From Dyadobacter sp. (GTDB taxonomy: Bacteria > Bacteroidota > Bacteroidia > Cytophagales > Spirosomataceae): a stretch of DNA of 64,000 nt. Of the stretch, positions 55,294-64,000 are shown piece after piece; position 1 is the first letter of the stretch; every line of letters starts with the position of its first letter. The notes below the pieces were generated by a model, which was not told the origin of the DNA, did no database searches, and saw only the letters and a list, made by a program, of their open reading frames with translations. The translations under genes and the position numbers were made by a program. Where the stretch lies: contig NZ_JAGIAS010000001.1 in NCBI RefSeq assembly GCF_017744695.1, forward strand, positions 1,517,013 through 1,581,012, read 5' to 3'.

Positions 55294-57609
55294 TTAAAGT
55301 TGCACGGAAGTCAGAGCGCCGATAAACACTTTTTTATCATTAACCAGAACAGTGAGAGCACTTTCCGACGCGTTTTCGATGAAAATCGCCTGCTTTGAGA
55401 CCGAAACTTTCAGCAAAATGCCCCTGAAACCGATCCGGAATGAATATCCTTCCCATTGTTCCGGAATGTAGGGCTTGAACGACAGCAGGCCGTCGGTCAC
55501 CCGTTGCCCGGCGAAGCCTTTTACAACGCTCATCCAGGTGCCGGCCATCGAAGTAATATGCAGGCCATCCTCAGTATCATTATTATAATCGTCCAAATCC
55601 AGGCGTGCTGTCCGCAAGTACATTTCATATGCCTTCTCCCGCAAGCCCAACCCTGCGGCCAGGATCGAGTGAACGCAAGGCGATAGCGACGATTCATGAA
55701 CGGTCATCGGCTCATAGAACTCGAAGTTGCGACGAATGGTCGCCGCATCGAACTCATGTTCGAAGAAGTAAAGGCCCTGCAACACATCGGCCTGTTTGAT
55801 AAAACACGACCGCAGGATTCTGTCCCACGACCACCGTTGATTAATCGGGCGCTGCGCTGCAATGTCAGCGACGGTCAGCAGTTCCTTATCCAGGAAACCC
55901 TGTTGTTGCAAATACACCTGCCTGTTTTCATCAAACGGATAATGCATATTGTCGACAATGTGCTTCCAGTCGGCGAGCTCCGTATTCAGTTGGAGGTTGG
56001 TTTTAAAAATCACTTCGTTCAGCTTGCGGGAATCTTCTTTCCACAGCTTATCGATCACCTCCAGCGTGTAGCGCAACGTCCAGCAGGCGATGTAGTTGGT
56101 ATACCAGTTGTTATTGACGTTGTTTTCGTACTCGTTCGGCCCCGTCACGCCCAGCATGACGTATTGCCCCTTATCCTCCGACCAGTTGATCCGCTGCTTC
56201 CAGAACCGCGAAATACCAATCAGCACTTCCAGGCCGCCCTCGGCGAGGTAACTTTCATCGCCGGTATAGCGGGTATAATCGTAAATCGCGTAGGCAATGG
56301 CGCCATTGCGGTGAATTTCCTCGAAAGTGATCTCCCATTCGTTATGGCACTCTTCGCCATTCATGGTTACCATTGGGTACAGCGCCGCGCCGTCCGTAAA
56401 ACCCAATTTCCCCGCATTCTCGATCGCTTTTTCCAAATGCTTGTAACGGTAAACGAGCAGGTTGCGCGCCACTTTTTCATCGGCGGTAGAAAGGTAGAAC
56501 GGAATGCAGTAAGCCTCCGTATCCCAATAGGTGCTGCCGCCATATTTCTCTCCGGTAAAACCCTTGGGCCCGATGTTCAGGCGCTCGTCCTCGCCGGTGT
56601 AGGTTTGACCCAAATGGAAGATATTGAACCGGATACCCTGCTGTGCGGCCACATCGCCGGCGATGGTGATATCGTTCTTCTCCCATTTACCCGTCCAAGC
56701 CTGCACCTGCTCCGCATACATGCGATCGAATCCCTTTCCGGCAATGCGGGCAATGTATGCTTTCGCTTTCGGCACCAGTTCGTCGTGCGGGTAGTTAGCC
56801 GATGAGAGATTTACTGCATATTTATAGACGGCAACTTCTTGTCCTTCCGGAACTTCTACCTGCATAGTACCAGCTACATATTTCTCCCTGGAAGCAATCT
56901 GCACAGTGGCCGTTACAGGCATGCCATTCACTTTCACATCAAACAGCATCCCGGTCGCTACGCGGAACTGCTCTACCTGGTAGGGATTGCTCTTCGTTTC
57001 GAGCACCAGGTAGCCTTCCTGCCCGTACGCCTCGTGCGCGATGCCGTTCCAGAACGACTCATCGTAATTCGAATCCCGGTTGCGGATATGGCCGTCGAGG
57101 AACGGGGTAATGCTGAAATGGTCGGTAAAATTGAGCGGCACCATGCTGTAACTGATCGCACCGGCCTCGTCGTCGGCCATGCTGCAAAAACGTTTGGAAT
57201 GAATCCGAAGCCTTCTGCCCCCCGACAGCGTCACCGTTGCGGTACGTTCCAGCACGCCTTCCTTCATGTTCAGTACACGGCGGAAGTCATCGATCTTACA
57301 TGTATTCAAATCGAGCACTTCGACACCGATCCGGATTTCGATGCCGGTCCAGTTGCAGGCATTGAGTACCTTGGCGAAATAGTTGGGATAGCCGTTCTTC
57401 CACCAACCCACCCTGGTTTTATCCGGGAAATAAACGCCCGCTACATAATTTCCGAGCAATGTTTTGCCTGAATATCCTTCCTCAAAATTACCCCGCTGCC
57501 CCATCCGGCCATTGCCGAGGCTCATCAGGCTTTCCGTGATTTCGTTGTGTTCGGGGTGAAAACCTTCTTCTACGATGCACCATTCATCGTGCGTGATGTA
57601 ATTCTTCAT
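55294..57609 (-). CDS. GH65 disaccharide phosphorylase (maltose phosphorylase-like)
   Basis: The protein has 771 residues, the usual length of the family, with no signal peptide. The N-terminal beta-sandwich domain is followed by an (alpha/alpha)6 barrel. The active-site segment MNGEECHNEWEITFEEIHRN (416-435) carries the family's catalytic acid, and KYGGSTYWDTEAYCIPFYL lies upstream. The phosphate-binding region is in the later barrel helices (for example MYLRTARLDLDDYNNDTEDG). These enzymes split maltose, trehalose or kojibiose with phosphate into glucose and beta-glucose 1-phosphate. Residues fixing the disaccharide are not readable here; maltose is favoured by motif likeness. It overlaps the beta-phosphoglucomutase gene by four bases. 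Confidence 0.92.
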   Translation of the reverse strand: MKNYITHDEWCIVEEGFHPEHNEITESLMSLGNGRMGQRGNFEEGYSGKTLLGNYVAGVYFPDKTRVGWWKNGYPNYFAKVLNACNWTGIEIRIGVEVLDLNTCKIDDFRRVLNMKEGVLERTATVTLSGGRRLRIHSKRFCSMADDEAGAISYSMVPLNFTDHFSITPFLDGHIRNRDSNYDESFWNGIAHEAYGQEGYLVLETKSNPYQVEQFRVATGMLFDVKVNGMPVTATVQIASREKYVAGTMQVEVPEGQEVAVYKYAVNLSSANYPHDELVPKAKAYIARIAGKGFDRMYAEQVQAWTGKWEKNDITIAGDVAAQQGIRFNIFHLGQTYTGEDERLNIGPKGFTGEKYGGSTYWDTEAYCIPFYLSTADEKVARNLLVYRYKHLEKAIENAGKLGFTDGAALYPMVTMNGEECHNEWEITFEEIHRNGAIAYAIYDYTRYTGDESYLAEGGLEVLIGISRFWKQRINWSEDKGQYVMLGVTGPNEYENNVNNNWYTNYIACWTLRYTLEVIDKLWKEDSRKLNEVIFKTNLQLNTELADWKHIVDNMHYPFDENRQVYLQQQGFLDKELLTVADIAAQRPINQRWSWDRILRSCFIKQADVLQGLYFFEHEFDAATIRRNFEFYEPMTVHESSLSPCVHSILAAGLGLREKAYEMYLRTARLDLDDYNNDTEDGLHITSMAGTWMSVVKGFAGQRVTDGLLSFKPYIPEQWEGYSFRIGFRGILLKVSVSKQAIFIENASESALTVLVNDKKVFIGALTSVQL

Positions 57610-58256
57610 ATGTTTTCCAATTGGGGCAAACCAAAATTTTCAAAACCGGCGATCACAATATCTGCTTGAGTGAGCACTGACGCCTCTCCCACTCCGACGG
57701 CCAGCATTCCCGCCGCCTTCGCCGACTCGATACCGGCTACTGCATCCTCGAACACCGCGCAATGCACCGGTGCAACATTGAGATCTGCCGCGCCCATGAG
57801 GAACACCTGCGGATCGGGTTTGCCCTTGGTAATGCGGTTGCCATCAACGATCGTATCGAAATAATGCAGCATATCGATCCTTTCGAGAATAACCTTCGCA
57901 TTCTTGCTCGCGGAGCCGAGGCCGCTGCGGATACCATTCTGTTTCAATTCGTCGAGGAAGCGGCGCACGCCGGGCAATGCGTCGTCGGGCGTCATCTGCA
58001 TACAAAGTTCCAGGTAGCGGGCATTCTTGGCGGCAGCTCTGCGAAGCTTCTCTTCTTCGGACAATGTGACGCCGCCGATCGACAGCACGATTTCGAGAGA
58101 CTCCATGCGGCTGATACCTTTCAGGCGTTCGTTTTCTTCACGCGTAAGGTCGAAACCAAGGCCCTGCGCCATTTCGCGCCAGGCGATGTAATGGAATTGG
58201 GCGGTGTCAACGATTACCCCGTCGAGATCAAAAAGGCAAGCTTGTATTGAGGGCAT
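57606..58256 (-). CDS. pgmB: Beta-phosphoglucomutase (HAD family)
   Basis: The protein has 216 residues. HAD motif I is FDLDGVIVDTA (nucleophile Asp10, general acid Asp12). Motif II is GLGSASKNAK, the motif III Lys is in KGKPDPQVFL, and motif IV is CAVFEDAVAGIESAKAAG. A helical cap (about 18-85, with RLKGISRMESLEIVL) is characteristic of beta-phosphoglucomutase. It converts beta-glucose 1-phosphate to glucose 6-phosphate, the product of the GH65 enzyme encoded next to it; the ATGA overlap shows coupling. Confidence 0.95.
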   Translation of the reverse strand: MPSIQACLFDLDGVIVDTAQFHYIAWREMAQGLGFDLTREENERLKGISRMESLEIVLSIGGVTLSEEEKLRRAAAKNARYLELCMQMTPDDALPGVRRFLDELKQNGIRSGLGSASKNAKVILERIDMLHYFDTIVDGNRITKGKPDPQVFLMGAADLNVAPVHCAVFEDAVAGIESAKAAGMLAVGVGEASVLTQADIVIAGFENFGLPQLENI

Positions 58257-58388
58257 ATCATTTCAAATTTAATATCTTGCAAAATAGTAAAAAATAGCAA
58301 TTTGCTGCGCCAGGGCCGAAATACGGGCTATCCGGTCTTACCGGGCCCTTTCGCCGGCGTTCCCAGAACATTTACAAAACCGAAAGAG

Positions 58389-60128
58389 ATGCCCGCCGTT
58401 AACAAGGATAAATTCGTTATATACCAGCTATTTACACGCCTGTTCGGCAACCGGAAAACGACCAACAAGGTCTACGGTACGATCGAGGAGAACGGGTGCG
58501 GAAAATTCAACGACATCGACGACACCGCCCTGGCGGCATTGAAGGAATTCGGCGTGACCCACCTTTGGTATACCGGCGTGCTCGAACATGCCACACTCAC
58601 CGATTATTCACAATTCGGCATTAATCCCGACCATCCGCTGATTGTGAAAGGCATTGCCGGATCGCCTTATGCGGTAAAGGACTATTACGATGTAGATCCC
58701 GACCTGGCGGCGGATGTGCCGAACCGGATGCAGGAATTCGAAAGCCTCGTCGCACGTACCCATGCGCACGAGCTGAAAGTAATTATCGATTTTATCCCCA
58801 ACCACGTTGCGAGGCAGTACCATTCGGACGCGAGGCCTGAGGGCGTAAGGGATTTCGGCGAGGATGATGACAATACAGTCACTTTCAACCCGTCCAACAA
58901 CTTTTATTACATCCCGAACCACGACTTCGTGGTACCGGAAGGCCACCAGCCGCCGCTGCCGGTAACGGCTCCCTACCATGAACGGCCTGCCAAAGCGACG
59001 GGTAACGATGTGTTCCAGGCCCAGCCCACCCAGTTCGACTGGTATGAGACCGTCAAACTGAACTATGGCGTCGATTACCTCGACGGCCGCTCCCTTCATT
59101 TTGATCCGATTCCTTCGACCTGGCTCAAAATGCGCGACATTCTCCTTTACTGGACACGCAAAGGCGTAGACGGTTTCCGGTGCGACATGGCCGAAATGGT
59201 GCCGGTCGAGTTCTGGGGCTGGGTAATCCCGGAAGTAAAAAAGGAAAATCCTGCGGTCATTTTCATTGCCGAGATCTACAACCCATTCGAATACCGCAAT
59301 TACATTTACACTGGCCACTTCGACTATCTGTACGACAAGGTAGGGCTGTACAACTCGCTGCGCCGGATAATCGAGGGGCACGGAAGCGCCTCGGATATTA
59401 CGCGCATCTGGCAGCACGAATCGGGTGATTTCAGCGAGCATATGCTTCGTTTTCTAGAAAACCATGATGAACAGCGTATTGCCTCCCGTTACTTTGCGGG
59501 AAACCCATGGACGGCATTACCAGCGATGGTACTGAGTGCTACACTGCATACGGGCCCGCTGATGCTCTATTTCGGCCAGGAGCTTGGTGTTGACCCTACC
59601 CAGCAGGAAGGTTTCCAGGGCGAGGACGGCCGTACGACTATTTTCGACTACTGGGGTGTGCCCGAATTCCAGCAATGGGTCAACGGCGGCCAATTCAACG
59701 AAGACCTCCTTACTACCGAGCAAAAGACGCTGCGTCATTTTTACGGCAACCTCAATGCATTTGTGCTCAAAAACGAGGCGGTGTATGCAGGTGGTTTCTA
59801 TGATTTGCAATATGTAAATGCCGACGGGCAATCGTTCAATTATGACGGAAATATCATTTTCAGCTATTTGCGGCACACCGACCATCAAAAAATGCTGTTC
59901 GTGTACAATTTTCACGAGTCCAGAACCGTAGAAACGCTGATCAAAGTGCCGCAGGATGTCTGGACGAACGTGCTCAAATTGGGCAACACCGGTGAATATA
60001 AATTGAAACCTGTGTTCCCGCTCGAAGTACCTCAGGTACAACTGCACGCGGCCGACATTACTTCCATGGGTGTACATATTGAACTCCCCCCGATTTCCGC
60101 ATTCGCTTTCGAGATCGTACCGAAGTGA
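58389..60128 (+). CDS. GH13 alpha-amylase-family glycoside hydrolase, cytoplasmic
   Basis: The ATG at 58389 (MPAVNKDKFVIYQLFTRLFG) gives 579 residues; a start at 58302 would add a proline-rich leader. There is no signal peptide. The (beta/alpha)8 barrel has the four conserved GH13 regions: IIDFIPNHVA (region I), GFRCDMAEMV with nucleophile Asp266 (region II), FIAEIYNP with acid Glu295 (region III), and ENHDEQR with Asp360 (region IV). A C-terminal beta domain ends the protein. It probably trims maltodextrins or moves glucosyl units inside the cell. Its divergent GH65/pgmB neighbours fit a maltose or trehalose pathway. Confidence 0.92.
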   Translation: MPAVNKDKFVIYQLFTRLFGNRKTTNKVYGTIEENGCGKFNDIDDTALAALKEFGVTHLWYTGVLEHATLTDYSQFGINPDHPLIVKGIAGSPYAVKDYYDVDPDLAADVPNRMQEFESLVARTHAHELKVIIDFIPNHVARQYHSDARPEGVRDFGEDDDNTVTFNPSNNFYYIPNHDFVVPEGHQPPLPVTAPYHERPAKATGNDVFQAQPTQFDWYETVKLNYGVDYLDGRSLHFDPIPSTWLKMRDILLYWTRKGVDGFRCDMAEMVPVEFWGWVIPEVKKENPAVIFIAEIYNPFEYRNYIYTGHFDYLYDKVGLYNSLRRIIEGHGSASDITRIWQHESGDFSEHMLRFLENHDEQRIASRYFAGNPWTALPAMVLSATLHTGPLMLYFGQELGVDPTQQEGFQGEDGRTTIFDYWGVPEFQQWVNGGQFNEDLLTTEQKTLRHFYGNLNAFVLKNEAVYAGGFYDLQYVNADGQSFNYDGNIIFSYLRHTDHQKMLFVYNFHESRTVETLIKVPQDVWTNVLKLGNTGEYKLKPVFPLEVPQVQLHAADITSMGVHIELPPISAFAFEIVPK

Positions 60129-60263
60129 CCTGGCTGCCCGCTCCGTTTGCCATTGCAAAAGGGGCTTTTGATCATTAATTTTACATTATCCACGAATTTG
60201 TGGCTATTTTATCCTGGCAAGTTTTTTGTCGTTAACGTACCCTGGTTTTAAAGAATTTCAAGT

Positions 60264-61082
60264 ATGATCCGATTTGTAGTGCTTTCCATTTTGTTGCTGG
60301 CTTCTGTTGTTTCTTTTGGACAGGCCAACCTGCAAAAGACTTTCGTGCAGAAAATGGAGCTGCCCGCCAGTCCGGATATCGGCACGCAGGTCCTTCGTAT
60401 CAGTGAATCGTTCCTGGGTACGCCATATGTTGCCGGCAGCCTGGAAGGAAACCCGACCGAGCGGCTGGTATGCAAGTTCGACGGGTTGGATTGCACCACA
60501 TTGGTGGAAAGCGTGATCGCACTGGCCGTTGCCAAAACCGAAAATGCAACTTTCGACGAATATAAGAACGAGCTGACCCGACTCCGTTACCGCGACGGCG
60601 TGATCGACGGCTATCCTTCACGGCTGCATTACATCCTCGACTGGATGTATGAGAACCAGAAACGCGGCCGCCTCGAAGACATTACCTCCAAAGTGGGTGG
60701 TGTACCTTTCAACAAGGAAATCAATTTCATGACTACCCATGCCAATTTGTATCCTTCCCTGGCCGCCAGTGAGGTTTATGAAAAATTGAAAGAACAGGAA
60801 GCTGTGATCAATTCAAGGGAGCACAGCTATATTCCCAAAAGCAGCATTCAAAAAGCCGAGCCGATGCTGCACGATGGCGATATTGTCGCATTCACTTCGT
60901 CGGTGGAAGGGCTGGATGTGAACCATATGGGCATTATTTCGAAAGTCGGTAGCCGTGCTTACCTGATCCACGCGTCGCTGACGGGCAAAAAGGTAATCAT
61001 GACGAATATTCCCCTGGCCGAATATGTGGCTTCCGTCCCGAAACATACGGGCATGATCGTGGCCCGTCTCAACGATATCTGA
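60264..61082 (+). CDS. DUF1460/N-acetylmuramoyl-L-alanine amidase-like protein, exported
   Basis: The protein has 272 residues and a signal peptide (VVSFGQ). The fold is NlpC/P60-like. SESFLGTPYVAGSLEG precedes the probable catalytic Cys77 (GLDCTTLVES); later VNHMGIIS carries the probable His. This is the DUF1460 family, predicted to cut amide bonds of cell-wall peptides. The MscS gene starts eight bases after the stop, so the two are cotranscribed. A variant sigma-54-like sequence upstream (60215-60230) lacks the final GC. Confidence 0.88.
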   Translation: MIRFVVLSILLLASVVSFGQANLQKTFVQKMELPASPDIGTQVLRISESFLGTPYVAGSLEGNPTERLVCKFDGLDCTTLVESVIALAVAKTENATFDEYKNELTRLRYRDGVIDGYPSRLHYILDWMYENQKRGRLEDITSKVGGVPFNKEINFMTTHANLYPSLAASEVYEKLKEQEAVINSREHSYIPKSSIQKAEPMLHDGDIVAFTSSVEGLDVNHMGIISKVGSRAYLIHASLTGKKVIMTNIPLAEYVASVPKHTGMIVARLNDI

Positions 61083-61089
61083 ACCGTGA

Positions 61090-62169
61090 ATGGATTTAAC
61101 CGACCTGATTAACTACCGGAATTCCCCCTGGCTGTTGTTGCTACTCGCCGGCACCATCGGATTGGTCATCAGCATTCTCATCATCAGCCTGATCAAAATA
61201 ACGGCTTCGAGGAAAGAATGGACTGTGGTACGCGCGGTTCGTGAAAATCTCACCAGCGTGCTGCATTTCTTCGTGCCAATCGTACTCATTACGGCCGCAG
61301 CCAAGACCTATTCCTATTCTAACCCGCAATACGACTGGGTCTTCGCATTGAGCAAAACGGCGCTCATTGGTATCACAACCTGGCTCATGGCCCGGATCGT
61401 GATCATCGTCGAAAAGATCCTGATCGCCAAGCTCGATTTCAATACACCCGACAACAACCAGGCAAGGCGCCTTTTTACCAAGATCAAATTCATCAAGCGC
61501 ATTGTGGTGATCATGGTCGTGACCATCGGTGTTTCGATATTACTGCTCAGCTTCGACAGCGTGCGGCAATATGGCGTCGGAATCCTCACGTCTGCCGGTA
61601 TCGCGTCGGTGATCATCGGTTTCGCAGCACAAAAATCGCTGGCGAACCTGATGGCGGGCATTCAAATCGCATTCACGCAGCCGATCAAAATCGACGACGT
61701 GGTGATCGTAGAGGGCGAATGGGGCCGCATCGAGGAGATTAACCTGACCTACGTAGTCGTCAACATCTGGGATTTGCGCCGCATTGTACTGCCCATTACC
61801 TATTTCATCGAAACGCCCTTCCAGAACTGGACACGCAACGAAAGCGCATTGACCGGCGCCGCATTCTTTTACCTCAATTACCACACACCTGTTGACAAGC
61901 TTCGTACCAAATTGAAAGAAATCCTGGAAGCTACCCCGCTTTGGGATGGTCGCGCATGGGCGTTACAGGTGACGGACACACAAGGGCAGCTGATGGTGGT
62001 GCGTGCGCTGATGTCGGCGCGTAATTCCAGCGAGACGTTCGATTTACGCTGCCTGGTACGCGAAAAAATGATCGAATACATCGTGAACGAACATCCCGAG
62101 GCGCTACCTGCAAGCCGCGTGGAAGAGACGACGCAGACGAAATTCAAAATATCCGAAACCGGTATATAA
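61090..62169 (+). CDS. MscS-family mechanosensitive ion channel
   Basis: The protein has 359 residues. Four hydrophobic segments lie in the first 170 residues. The pore-lining helix and beta domain are clear: LTSAGIASVIIGFAAQKSLA followed by NLMAGIQIAFTQPIKIDDVV, then EGEWGRIEEINLTYVVVNIWD and RRIVLPITYF (about 170-245). It opens when the membrane is stretched and releases solutes on osmotic downshift. The C-terminal half is cytoplasmic. It is the second gene of a pair with the amidase-like protein, which would also fit a cell-wall or osmotic function. Confidence 0.92.
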   Translation: MDLTDLINYRNSPWLLLLLAGTIGLVISILIISLIKITASRKEWTVVRAVRENLTSVLHFFVPIVLITAAAKTYSYSNPQYDWVFALSKTALIGITTWLMARIVIIVEKILIAKLDFNTPDNNQARRLFTKIKFIKRIVVIMVVTIGVSILLLSFDSVRQYGVGILTSAGIASVIIGFAAQKSLANLMAGIQIAFTQPIKIDDVVIVEGEWGRIEEINLTYVVVNIWDLRRIVLPITYFIETPFQNWTRNESALTGAAFFYLNYHTPVDKLRTKLKEILEATPLWDGRAWALQVTDTQGQLMVVRALMSARNSSETFDLRCLVREKMIEYIVNEHPEALPASRVEETTQTKFKISETGI

Positions 62170-62174
62170 AAAAT

Positions 62175-62210
62175 TGGCCTCCGGAAGATCCGAAGGCCAG
62201 TCTTTTCTTA
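62175..62210 (+). terminator. Terminator after the MscS gene
   Basis: TGGCCT and AGGCCA (62175-62180 and 62194-62199) pair; after one mismatch four more pairs follow toward a three-base loop. TCTTTTCTT follows directly. Confidence 0.75.
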
Positions 62211-62457
62211 CTACTCACCTAACTCAATTTAACTCAATACAGTTTTTCTTTGATATTTTGATCCGTTTGTCACCGCATCGTAACAGGCGCCGCTTGGTAT
62301 GAAAAAATGATATTGACGGCCTGCAAAAAACGGGGAAAACCAACGGGTGAAAGCTAATGGAAATGCCTGACGGCTTGCGCAAATCAGCACGTGCGATTTA
62401 CACTACAAAAGAGCTTTTCCGTTGTTAAAGAGGCATTAACGCTGAATTAAAAAGGAA

Positions 62458-63828
62458 TTAAAAAGGCGGGAATTTCAAAATGAAGGTCGTGCCGGTGCCT
62501 AATGTAGACTCCACTTCGATAGTCGCACCCTGCATATTGATAATGCGTTTGGTGAGCGCAAGACCGATGCCATAACCTGCCTTGCTGATAGTGGATTGGC
62601 TGCGGTAGAAGGTATCGAAAATGTAAGGTAATTCTTCCCGCGCGATGCCGATGCCCATGTCGCGGAAATAGATAATGATCAGCCTGTTTTTGATTTCAAG
62701 AAAAACGTTGCACGTCTTGTCGGGCGAATACTTGCAGGCATTGTCCATCAGGTTCAGGAATGCCGTCCGGAGCAGGCTTTCGTCGCCAAAGCGTTTCAAT
62801 TGCTCCTCGTCCTCCGGGATTTTATCGTAATGAATATGCACCTGGTAACCCGGATTTTTCTGTTGCACCGAGCCTTTCGCCTGCCATAGCACCTCGTCGA
62901 TCCGGATCTTCGAAAACGTTACCCTGAATGCATTCTCCTCCGTTCGCGCGAGTTCGAGCAGGCGGCTTACCAGCTCATTCATTTCCTTCGCTTCGGACCA
63001 GATCCCTTTCAACGCGTCCTGGTAATCGGCCGGAGAGCGTTCTTTCATCAAACTCAGCTCGGCCTCGGTCATGATGAGCGCCAGGGGCGTGCGCAGCTCA
63101 TGCGACGCGTGCGAGACGAAGTTTTTCTGGGCTACAAATGCGATTTCAAGCCGTGTAAGCATCTGGTTGAATGTCTCAGCCAGCAATGCAAGCTCGTCCT
63201 TCTCCCGCCCTACCCGCACTTTTTCGTGCAAATTACCTGCCGAAATGTTGTTTACCTGATCGATAATGTCGGCTACGGGTTTGATCGCATCATTGGAAAA
63301 TTGCCAGCCGGCGACGCCCACCAGGACCATCGACAGCAGCCAGCCGATCAGCAGGATTTCGCGCAGGCGGTTCAGCTGGTTCATGCCGAGGTAGTCATTG
63401 GCAATTACTGCCACGACCCACGGCTTCCGGTGATCCTGCAAAATGTGCCGGATGATGATGACCTCCTTTTTCTGATGCTTGGTGTGGATCTCCTTTCCGG
63501 CCCGTGCCTCAATAAGCATTGGTTTCGACAACTTGAAATGCTCTTTCCCACTAACGAATATCACCGAATCGGAACCATCATAAATCGTAATTTCCTCATC
63601 TAACAGGATCGTTTTGTTCTCCTTTTCGATCTTTTCGATATCTGCCTTGCTGATGCCGTGGCTAGCCTCTACGAGCTGGGCCACCGTTTGCCCGCGCTCG
63701 TTCAGGAAAGAATAAAACTGCGTTTCCCGGTATTGGTCGTAGAAAAAGTAAATAGCCAAACAAAACAGCGCCATAATGGAGCCTACCAGCAAGGTAAACA
63801 ACAGCGTCAGGCGCGATTTGATATTCAT
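62458..63828 (-). CDS. Sensor histidine kinase with HAMP domain, second system
   Basis: The protein has 456 residues. Two transmembrane helices (about 8-29 and 158-177) surround a periplasmic domain of about 125 residues. They are followed by HAMP, phospho-acceptor His243 (SHASHELRTPLALI), N-box LMDNACKYSPD, G1 FRDMGIGIAREE and G2 GYGIGLALTKRI. It is a paralogue of the kinase at 38591 with the same domain spacing; the sensor halves are less alike, so the signals may differ. Its ATG overlaps the stop of the regulator gene (ATGA). No target operon lies next to it in this window. Confidence 0.93.
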   Translation of the reverse strand: MNIKSRLTLLFTLLVGSIMALFCLAIYFFYDQYRETQFYSFLNERGQTVAQLVEASHGISKADIEKIEKENKTILLDEEITIYDGSDSVIFVSGKEHFKLSKPMLIEARAGKEIHTKHQKKEVIIIRHILQDHRKPWVVAVIANDYLGMNQLNRLREILLIGWLLSMVLVGVAGWQFSNDAIKPVADIIDQVNNISAGNLHEKVRVGREKDELALLAETFNQMLTRLEIAFVAQKNFVSHASHELRTPLALIMTEAELSLMKERSPADYQDALKGIWSEAKEMNELVSRLLELARTEENAFRVTFSKIRIDEVLWQAKGSVQQKNPGYQVHIHYDKIPEDEEQLKRFGDESLLRTAFLNLMDNACKYSPDKTCNVFLEIKNRLIIIYFRDMGIGIAREELPYIFDTFYRSQSTISKAGYGIGLALTKRIINMQGATIEVESTLGTGTTFILKFPPF

Positions 63829-64000
63829 TCCTCTTTGAAAATATAACCCATACCTACCACCGTGTGGATCAGCTTGGTAGGATAGTCTTTATCGACCTTT
63901 TTACGGAGAAAATTGATGTATACGTCAATCACATTGGTACCGGTATCGAAACGGATGTCCCACACCTGCTCGGCAATGTCCACGCGTGAGACTACGCGCC
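63825..64000 (-). CDS. OmpR-family response regulator, N-terminal part beyond the window
   Basis: Only the last 57 residues are visible: RVVSRVDIAEQVWDIRFD, then TGTNVIDVYINFLRKKVDKD and TKLIHTVVGMGYIFKEE. This is the C-terminal winged helix of an OmpR/PhoB regulator. It is highly similar to the same part of the regulator at 37897. The receiver domain lies to the right of the window. Its stop overlaps the kinase start by four bases, so the two form a standard pair. Confidence 0.92.
   Translation of the reverse strand, partial: RVVSRVDIAEQVWDIRFDTGTNVIDVYINFLRKKVDKDYPTKLIHTVVGMGYIFKEE

Noticed and set aside
58302-58388. Upstream TTG start for the GH13 enzyme
   Set aside because: It adds a proline-rich leader with no family likeness; the ATG at 58389 begins the conserved part.

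Overview
The window comes from a member of the Bacteroidota, most probably the Cytophagales (Dyadobacter/Spirosoma-like). Three SusC/SusD outer-membrane uptake pairs, promoters of the Bacteroidota type (TTG, about 19 bases, TAnnTTTG), rare Shine-Dalgarno sequences and a moderate GC content all point that way. The genus is inference. I see no rRNA, tRNA, insertion sequence, prophage or CRISPR array, so this is chromosomal backbone with accessory nutrient and stress genes.

Layout. 1-776: 3'-truncated M20 amidohydrolase. 935-17158: three SusC/SusD loci; the first (minus strand) also encodes two small surface lipoproteins, and the other two lie in tandem on the plus strand. 17323-24184: aminotransferase, queuosine-precursor transporter, SpoU-type rRNA/tRNA methyltransferase, BamA-like outer membrane protein, MiaB. 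24268-30339: an orphan sigma-54 activator, LptE-like lipoprotein, a small TPR-like protein, SecG, a conserved hypothetical protein, GroES and GroEL. 30480-36725: LolD-like ATPase, SucC, a 52-bp tandem repeat array, esterase plus GntP permease, lipid kinase. 36771-45700: App1-type phosphatase, then an OmpR-type two-component system followed by a CzcCBA-type metal efflux operon. 45804-52750: an outer membrane protein, NtrB-like kinase, NtrC-like activator, RpoN, a YtxH pair and a single-domain response regulator. 52877-64000: TPR protein, a GH65 phosphorylase / beta-phosphoglucomutase / GH13 amylase group, an amidase-like protein, MscS and a second OmpR-type two-component system cut by the window edge.

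The most interesting coherent signal is a sigma-54 circuit. The window holds rpoN, two sigma-54 activators with the AAA+ domain and Fis-type helix-turn-helix, and an NtrB-like kinase. It also holds three good sigma-54 promoter matches (GG-N10-GC with flanking consensus). One lies before groES; the other two diverge between the ytxH operon and the single-domain response regulator, next to rpoN. This suggests sigma-54-controlled chaperone and envelope-stress output; it is inference from sequence.

Other non-coding features of note are the 52-bp tandem repeat after sucC, an octamer repeat family arranged as a long inverted repeat before czcA, a REP-like palindrome after czcA, and a patch of GC-rich palindromes at 35606-35775.
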